10,390 nt of DNA from an uncultured Oxalobacteraceae bacterium (GTDB taxonomy: Bacteria; Pseudomonadota; Gammaproteobacteria; Burkholderiales; Burkholderiaceae), in the NCBI GenBank assembly GCA_946479255.1, contig CAMLFK010000177.1:1-10390 (forward strand). The letters run 5' to 3'. The notes beneath the pieces are model-generated. The model was not told the origin of the DNA, ran no database searches, and saw only the letters and a program-made list of their open reading frames with translations. The first letter of the stretch is position 1. Every line of letters begins with the position of its first letter. The position numbers were made by a program, and so were the translations under genes. Shown piece by piece: positions 7,100-10,390 of the stretch.

Positions 7100-7640
7100 T
7101 GGAATTCGGTGGGGCCGGCACGCACGGCGGCTGCGCGGCGGCGGTGTTGACGATGCTGCCCGGGGGGCAGGTCACGGTGCTCTTGCCGGCCTGCTTCTTG
7201 GCTGCGGCGGCGGCCAGCTTCTTCTTTTCTTCTTCAGGCAACTGCTGGTACTCATCCCACTTGGCGGACTTCTGGGACTTGTCGATCTTCTTGGCCTGGG
7301 CGTAGTTCTCGCGCGCCAGGCGGCGCTGCTCGGGCGTGAGCTGGAGCCACTCGCGCATGCGCTCGTGCACGCGCTGCTGTTCGTCCGGCTTCATGGCGGC
7401 GAAGCGGTTGCCGATTTCCAGCCAGGTGGTCTTGCGGGCGCTGTCCAGCTTGTCCCACTCGGCCGCGAGCGGTTCGAGCGCGGCTTTTTGCGCAGCGGTC
7501 AGCTCATTCCACAGGGGTTTGGCGGCGGCGGGCGCAGCGGCAGCCGGCGTGGCGGCCGGAGCCTGGGCCAGTGCGTGAGCCGCGAGCAGACTCGCACTCA
7601 GGGCGATAATCGCCAGGCCGGAACGGGAGAGCAGTCCCAT
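7089..7640 (-). CDS. DUF3106 secreted protein
   Basis: From the ATG at 7640 the protein is 183 aa, beginning with a Sec signal peptide (MGLLSRSGLAIIALSASLLAAHALA, likely cut after residue 25). An Ala/Pro-rich linker (26-42) follows. The helical DUF3106 domain (about 43-115) has repeated W-x-x-L and R/Q patterns: WNELTAAQKAALEPLAAEWDKL, WLEIGNRFAAMKPDEQQR, MREWLQLTPEQRRLAREN. A Lys/Glu-rich segment comes next, then a Pro-rich tail with two cysteines (Cys158, Cys173) that could form a disulfide in the periplasm. The start at 7640 places the signal peptide at the N-terminus and follows the DUF3619 stop by one nucleotide (TAAGATG). An upstream in-frame ATG at 7673 has a better Shine-Dalgarno (GAAGG) but adds 11 residues before the signal. 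Function is unknown. The R-E-R/W helical pattern loosely recalls periplasmic stress proteins of the Spy/CpxP type, which is inference only. Confidence 0.85.
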   Translation of the reverse strand: MGLLSRSGLAIIALSASLLAAHALAQAPAATPAAAAPAAAKPLWNELTAAQKAALEPLAAEWDKLDSARKTTWLEIGNRFAAMKPDEQQRVHERMREWLQLTPEQRRLARENYAQAKKIDKSQKSAKWDEYQQLPEEEKKKLAAAAAKKQAGKSTVTCPPGSIVNTAAAQPPCVPAPPNSNVK

Positions 7641-7641
7641 C

Positions 7642-8037
7642 TTATTGCTGCCCACGCTGTGCCAGGTAGGCATTGAAACCTTCGTCCAGGTAAGCGGTCA
7701 GCGGCAGCTCGTCGGACAGCACGGCAGCGTCGAGTTCGGCGATTTCCGCCATGCGCTGCTGTTCCTTGTATTCGATTACGATGCCCAGTCCCAGCACCAG
7801 CGCCACAAGCGGCACCGCCACGCCCATGCGGCCCAGCCAGGAAAAGTTGAGCACGCCGCCGGAGGCGCCGGCCAGTTGCCGGCCAGCCACGCGCAGCGGC
7901 GAATCGGGTTTTTTGCGGGCCAGCGCCTGCTGGCGCGCCTGCGCCAGCCGTTCGGTCGTCGCGGCCGGCAGATGGTCGAGCTGCTCGTTCAACGCGTGGC
8001 GTACCTTGTACGCGAAGTTCAGATCGTCGGCGTTCAT
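7642..8037 (-). CDS. DUF3619 single-pass membrane protein, possible anti-sigma factor
   Basis: The product is 131 aa: a soluble N-terminal half (1-70: MNADDLNFAYKVRHALNEQL and an Arg/Ala-rich helix), one transmembrane helix (about 71-90, MGVAVPLVALVLGLGIVIEY), and a 40-residue C-terminal part ending LPLTAYLDEGFNAYLAQRGQQ. Basic residues before the helix (Arg70) and acidic residues after it suggest the N-terminus is cytoplasmic and the C-terminus periplasmic. It starts in an ATGA overlap with the sigma-factor stop and has a good Shine-Dalgarno AAGGGA (complement of 8046-8051, 8 nt spacing). The position directly after an ECF-like sigma gene, the topology and the size all fit an anti-sigma factor, but no known anti-sigma motif such as a zinc HxxxCxxC is present. 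The function is therefore inference; the existence of the gene is not in doubt. Confidence 0.88.
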   Translation of the reverse strand: MNADDLNFAYKVRHALNEQLDHLPAATTERLAQARQQALARKKPDSPLRVAGRQLAGASGGVLNFSWLGRMGVAVPLVALVLGLGIVIEYKEQQRMAEIAELDAAVLSDELPLTAYLDEGFNAYLAQRGQQ

Positions 8038-8603
8038 AATTTAATTCCCTTGGCTTTCAGTGCTTCAGCGAGGGCGTGGGTGGCTCGCGAACAGTGGGTT
8101 TTGACACTACCTTCGGAGCAGCCCATTGCTTCGGCTGTTTCAGCCACATCCATATCCTGCCAGTAACGCATCAAGAAGGCTTCGCGTTGACGTGTCGGCA
8201 GTTTTTGTACTTCGGCGTCGATCAGTTGCAAAGTTTGCATGCGTTCGACCTGATCGGCGCTCGATTCAGCCGCCGCCGAGCCTTCTTCCGACTCGTACGC
8301 TTCGAGTATATCAAAGTCATCCGCATCGCTCTCGCGCCGGCCCAGCCCGGAAAACAGGCTGACCCAGGTGTTGCGCACCTTTTCGCGGCGGAAGTAGTCG
8401 AGGATGGTGTTTTGCAGGATGCGCTGGAACAGCATGGGCAGCTCGGCGGCCGGCTTGTCGCCATACTTTTCGGACAGCTTGATCATCGCGTCCTGCACGA
8501 TGTCGAGCGCCGCTTCGTCCTTGCGCACGCCGTACACCGCCTGCTTGAAGGCGCGCCGTTCTACGCTGGCAAGGAAGTCGGATAGTTCTTTGTCTGTGGC
8601 CAT
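8034..8603 (-). CDS. RNA polymerase sigma factor, ECF-like sigma-70 family
   Basis: The product is 189 aa from ATG 8603, beginning MATDKELSDFLASVERRAFKQ. Sigma region 2 spans about residues 15-80: AALDIVQDAMIKLSEKYGD is the core-binding helix and LFQRILQNTILDYFRREKVRNTW corresponds to 2.3/2.4. An acidic linker (91-120, ESDADDFDILEAYESEEG) separates it from region 4 (about 124-180: LQLIDAEVQKLPTRQREAFLMRYWQDMDVAETAEAMGCSEGSVKTHCSRATHAL), whose helix-turn-helix is complete. There are no regions 1.1 or 3, as in ECF sigma factors. A TTG at 8648 would add 15 residues (MPDTQRLRPTSPTPR); the ATG is preferred because region 2 spacing is then normal. Neither site has a clear Shine-Dalgarno sequence. 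It is the first gene of a five-gene unit. Coupling to a one-TM protein suggests membrane-controlled activity, and it may transcribe its own operon, but its promoter specificity is unknown. Confidence 0.93.
   Translation of the reverse strand: MATDKELSDFLASVERRAFKQAVYGVRKDEAALDIVQDAMIKLSEKYGDKPAAELPMLFQRILQNTILDYFRREKVRNTWVSLFSGLGRRESDADDFDILEAYESEEGSAAAESSADQVERMQTLQLIDAEVQKLPTRQREAFLMRYWQDMDVAETAEAMGCSEGSVKTHCSRATHALAEALKAKGIKL
8046..8051 (-). promoter_or_regulatory. Ribosome binding site of the DUF3619 gene, inside the sigma-factor gene
   Basis: Read on the minus strand this is AAGGGA, 8 nt before the ATG at 8037. It lies within the last codons of the sigma gene, so the second cistron has its own ribosome entry besides the ATGA coupling. 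This would let the putative membrane regulator be made in amounts not strictly tied to the sigma factor. Confidence 0.5.
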
Positions 8604-8670
8604 GCGTGGAGTGGGTGAGGTCGGACGGAGCCGCTGGGTGTCTGGCAAAACTGTCGCATGCTAGCAAACT

Positions 8671-8686
8671 ATGCAAGGGTTTGCAT
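8671..8686. promoter_or_regulatory. 16-bp inverted repeat, candidate operator
   Basis: ATGCAA and TTGCAT are perfect 6-bp arms separated by GGGT. A second nested pair, GCAAAC (8664-8669) and GTTTGC (8679-8684), overlaps it, and GCATGC and GCTAGC palindromes abut at 8656-8665. The element sits between the divergent genes, about 20 nt upstream of the ilvI -35 candidate and about 70 nt upstream of the sigma ATG, a suitable place to control either. No known regulator consensus is recognised. Confidence 0.35.
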
Positions 8687-8703
8687 CAAAAACCATTTAA
8701 TCC

Positions 8704-8737
8704 TTGACCTAAATGGTGCAACGCAGTAATGTATAGT
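8704..8737 (+). promoter_or_regulatory. Candidate sigma70 promoter of ilvI
   Basis: TTGACC (8704-8709) is a 5/6 match to the -35 box. TAATGT (8727-8732) follows at 17 nt, and the better hexamer TATAGT (8732-8737, 5/6) follows at 22 nt. Either pairing is imperfect: good spacing with a weak -10, or a good -10 with long spacing. Transcription starting around 8740-8745 would give a leader of about 305 nt. Confidence 0.45.
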
Positions 8738-8739
8738 AC

Positions 8740-9048
8740 GCTTCGCCATCCCGAAGCTTTATGGTCGTGTCGCGACCGGCACACAAAGCCAAGCTCGACA
8801 TGACGCGCTTTCATCTAGTAGGCAGTTTGCTCCAACCCGTGCCACAAGCGCGAGAAGTTCGCACTCCCCGCCACAGACGCCATCGCTGAACGAGTTGCGC
8901 CTAGCGCCGGTTCGTAACGTATCTATGGGTACGTGAAAGATCGACGTGACCGCAGGTAAAAGGGACGCCAGGGCACTGTCGCGCTTCGCGAATTTCGTTA
9001 GGAAAGAGCATCCGATCACCTCCCAATGGGTCTTGAAAGGAATGTATC
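8740..9048 (+). promoter_or_regulatory. Long, potentially structured 5' leader of ilvI
   Basis: About 309 nt separate the putative start point from the ilvI ATG. Inverted repeats visible by eye are GCTTCG/CGAAGC (8740-8757, 6-nt loop), GGTCG/CGACC (8763-8777), and CGCGCTT/AAGCGCG (8804-8852) enclosing GGCA/TGCC (8821-8843). Further ones are GCGC/GCGC (8897-8907), ACGTA/TACGT (8917-8934) and TCGCG/CGCGA (8979-8991). The last is followed by ATTTCGTT, which is not a proper terminator U-run. No leader peptide rich in Ile, Leu and Val was found, so classical ilv attenuation is not supported. Conserved cis-regulatory RNA motifs upstream of ilv genes have been described by comparative genomics in other bacteria, but I cannot say that this leader matches one. 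Confidence 0.4.
9036..9041 (+). promoter_or_regulatory. Ribosome binding site of ilvI
   Basis: AAAGGA stands 7 nt before the ATG at 9049 and supports this start over any upstream in-frame alternative. Confidence 0.65.
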
Positions 9049-10390
9049 ATGAGTAACGAATCAGCTGCACCCATCACGGGCGCGGAGATAGTAGTTCGTT
9101 GTCTGGCAGAAGAAGGCGTCAAGCACGTTTTCGGTTACCCAGGTGGCGCGGTACTGTACATCTACGACGCCATCTTTAATCAAGACAAATTCCAACACGT
9201 TCTGGTACGCCACGAGCAGGCCGCTGTCCATGCAGCCGATGCCTATTCGCGTTCGTCCAACACCGTTGGTGTTGCGCTGGTGACTTCGGGTCCCGGCGTG
9301 ACCAATGCCGTGACCGGTCTGTCGACCGCGTACATGGATTCCATTCCGATGGTTGTCATTTCCGGTCAGGTGCCTAGCCACGCGATCGGCCAGGATGCCT
9401 TCCAGGAATGCGATACCGTGGGCATTACCCGTCCTTGCGTCAAGCACAACTTCCTCGTCAAAGACGTGAAAGACCTGGCTGCGACGATCAAGAAAGCATT
9501 CTATATCGCCAAGACCGGCCGTCCAGGCCCGGTGCTGGTCGATATTCCAAAAGACATCACGATGCACAAGGCGGTGTTCGAGTATCCACGCGAAGTGGAA
9601 ATGCGCTCGTACAAGCCGATCGACAAGGGTCACTCCGGCCAGATCCGCAAGGCCATGCAGCTGCTGCTGCAAGCCGAGCGTCCGATGATCTATACCGGTG
9701 GCGGCGTTATCCTTGCCAATGCATCGCCCGAGCTGAACAAGCTGGTCGACAAGCTGGGCTTCCCGGTCACCAACACCCTGATGGGCCTGGGTGGTTCGCG
9801 CGCTTCCAGCGAGAACTACGTCGGCATGCCCGGCATGCACGGCACCTATGAAGCGAACATGGCGATGCAGAACTGCGACGTCCTGATCGCCATCGGCGCC
9901 CGCTTCGACGACCGCGTGATCGGCAACCCCAAGCACTTCGCCACCAACCCGCGCAAGATCATCCACGTGGACATCGATCCATCGTCGATTTCCAAGCGCG
10001 TCAAGGTCGACATTCCGATCGTCGGCAACGTCAAGGACGTGCTGGTCGAAATGCTGGCCCAGCTGGACGCGTCGGACGCCAAGCCGAACGCCGCGCCGCT
10101 GAAGAACTGGTGGAAGCAGATCAACGAATGGCGCGGCCGCGACTGCCTGAAGTTTGCCGGTTCCGATCTCGTGATCAAGCCGCAATCGGTGGTCGAGAAG
10201 GTCTGGGACATCACCAAGGGCGACGCTTTCATTACCTCGGACGTGGGCCAGCACCAGATGTGGGCGGCCCAGTACTACAAGTTCGACAAGCCGCGCCGCT
10301 GGGTCAATTCGGGCGGCCTGGGCACCATGGGTGTCGGCCTGCCGTACGCCATGGGCGTGCAGATGGCCAATCCGGACGCCACCGTCGCCT
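9049..10390 (+). CDS. ilvI: Acetolactate synthase large (catalytic) subunit, 3' end cut by window
   Basis: This TPP- and FAD-dependent enzyme condenses two pyruvates to acetolactate, or pyruvate with 2-ketobutyrate to acetohydroxybutyrate, the first common step of valine, leucine and isoleucine synthesis. The frame starts at ATG 9049 (MSNESAAPITGAEIVVRCL) and stays open to the window end, giving 447 of about 570 expected residues. The TPP Pyr domain has HVFGYPGGAVLYIYDA, the catalytic Glu56 in VRHEQAAVHAAD, and TSGPGVTN, followed by SGQV, DAFQECD and RPGPVLVDIPKD. The middle FAD-site domain has YTGGGVI, MGLGG, GMHGTYEAN and RFDDRV. The last domain begins TSDVGQHQMWAAQYY...PRRWVNSGGLGTMG; the TPP GDG motif should lie just past the end. 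MRSYKP, GHSGQI and WWKQINEW resemble IlvI more than IlvB as remembered. A small subunit gene (ilvH) is expected downstream but not seen. Confidence 0.97.
   Translation, partial: MSNESAAPITGAEIVVRCLAEEGVKHVFGYPGGAVLYIYDAIFNQDKFQHVLVRHEQAAVHAADAYSRSSNTVGVALVTSGPGVTNAVTGLSTAYMDSIPMVVISGQVPSHAIGQDAFQECDTVGITRPCVKHNFLVKDVKDLAATIKKAFYIAKTGRPGPVLVDIPKDITMHKAVFEYPREVEMRSYKPIDKGHSGQIRKAMQLLLQAERPMIYTGGGVILANASPELNKLVDKLGFPVTNTLMGLGGSRASSENYVGMPGMHGTYEANMAMQNCDVLIAIGARFDDRVIGNPKHFATNPRKIIHVDIDPSSISKRVKVDIPIVGNVKDVLVEMLAQLDASDAKPNAAPLKNWWKQINEWRGRDCLKFAGSDLVIKPQSVVEKVWDITKGDAFITSDVGQHQMWAAQYYKFDKPRRWVNSGGLGTMGVGLPYAMGVQMANPDATVA

Larger units (their letters stand above)
8604..9048. other. 445-nt divergent intergenic region between the sigma-factor and ilvI genes
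   Basis: No protein-coding gene is supported here. Base use is less GC-rich than in the flanking genes. Near the sigma side are an inverted repeat (8671-8686) and a promoter reading toward ilvI (8704-8732). The remaining 300 nt before ilvI hold several short inverted repeats and are best read as a long 5' leader. No clear sigma-gene promoter could be chosen on the minus strand. Open frames in the interval (for example a 42-codon + strand frame, 8761-8889) lack ribosome sites and conserved features. Confidence 0.7.

Noticed and set aside
8761..8889. 42-codon frame in the ilvI leader considered as an attenuation leader peptide
   Set aside because: It has no Shine-Dalgarno sequence, no isoleucine and only scattered Val/Leu codons, and no terminator/antiterminator pair with a U-run follows.
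8979..8999. TCGCG-CTT-CGCGA hairpin followed by ATTTCGTT as an intrinsic terminator or attenuator
   Set aside because: The stem is only 5 bp and the T-tract is interrupted by CG; recorded only as part of the leader structure.
8759..9019. 86-codon minus-strand frame in the intergenic region
   Set aside because: No ribosome site, no recognisable domain, and it is antisense to the probable ilvI leader.
9061..10254. 397-codon open frame on the minus strand opposite ilvI
   Set aside because: Antisense shadow of a strongly conserved gene; the translation is His/Val/Asp-rich with no domain, a usual artefact of high-GC coding DNA.
1..10390. Mobile element, CRISPR, toxin-antitoxin or phage-defence system
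   Set aside because: No transposase, integrase, repeat array, att-like duplication or known defence domain was found; the gene content is conserved chromosomal.

Overview
The window looks like chromosomal DNA of a betaproteobacterium, most likely of the Oxalobacteraceae (Massilia/Janthinobacterium/Duganella type). The grounds are a GC-rich sequence with C/G-ending codons, an isc operon tail of proteobacterial type (hscA-fdx-iscX), the DUF3619/DUF3106 pair beside a sigma factor, and a biosynthetic ilvI gene. No rRNA, tRNA, CRISPR array, insertion sequence, integrase or phage gene is visible. This is mostly conserved housekeeping DNA, and the genus-level guess is inference.

Region 1 (1-4860, + strand) is one tightly packed transcription unit. 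It opens inside hscA, the Hsp70 of iron-sulfur cluster assembly, followed by the [2Fe-2S] ferredoxin fdx and iscX. Three genes without an obvious Fe-S role are then welded on by overlapping codons: a Trm13/METTL25-like class I methyltransferase (14-nt overlap with iscX), a low-specificity L-threonine aldolase ltaE (ATGA overlap), and an S4-domain RsuA/RluF-like pseudouridine synthase homologue (ATGA overlap). In the last of these the usual catalytic Asp position reads Glu.

Region 2 (4861-6073, + strand) starts after a 106-nt gap holding a candidate promoter and an AT-rich palindrome. It encodes an exported, probably outer-membrane beta-barrel protein and, 3 nt downstream, a small YaeR-like VOC metalloprotein whose codon usage differs from its neighbours.

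Region 3 (6099-8603, - strand) is a five-gene unit in which every junction overlaps or nearly touches: an ECF-like sigma factor, a single-pass membrane protein (DUF3619), a secreted DUF3106 protein, an RDD-family membrane protein and a YbaK/EbsC-type deacylase. The order sigma factor, one-TM protein, periplasmic protein invites comparison with sigma/anti-sigma/sensor modules. This is the best candidate here for an uncharacterised system.

Region 4 (8604-10390) begins with a 445-nt non-coding divergent interval. It contains a sigma70-like promoter, a 16-bp inverted repeat and a roughly 300-nt leader with several potential hairpins. It leads into the + strand acetolactate synthase large subunit gene ilvI, which runs off the window end.
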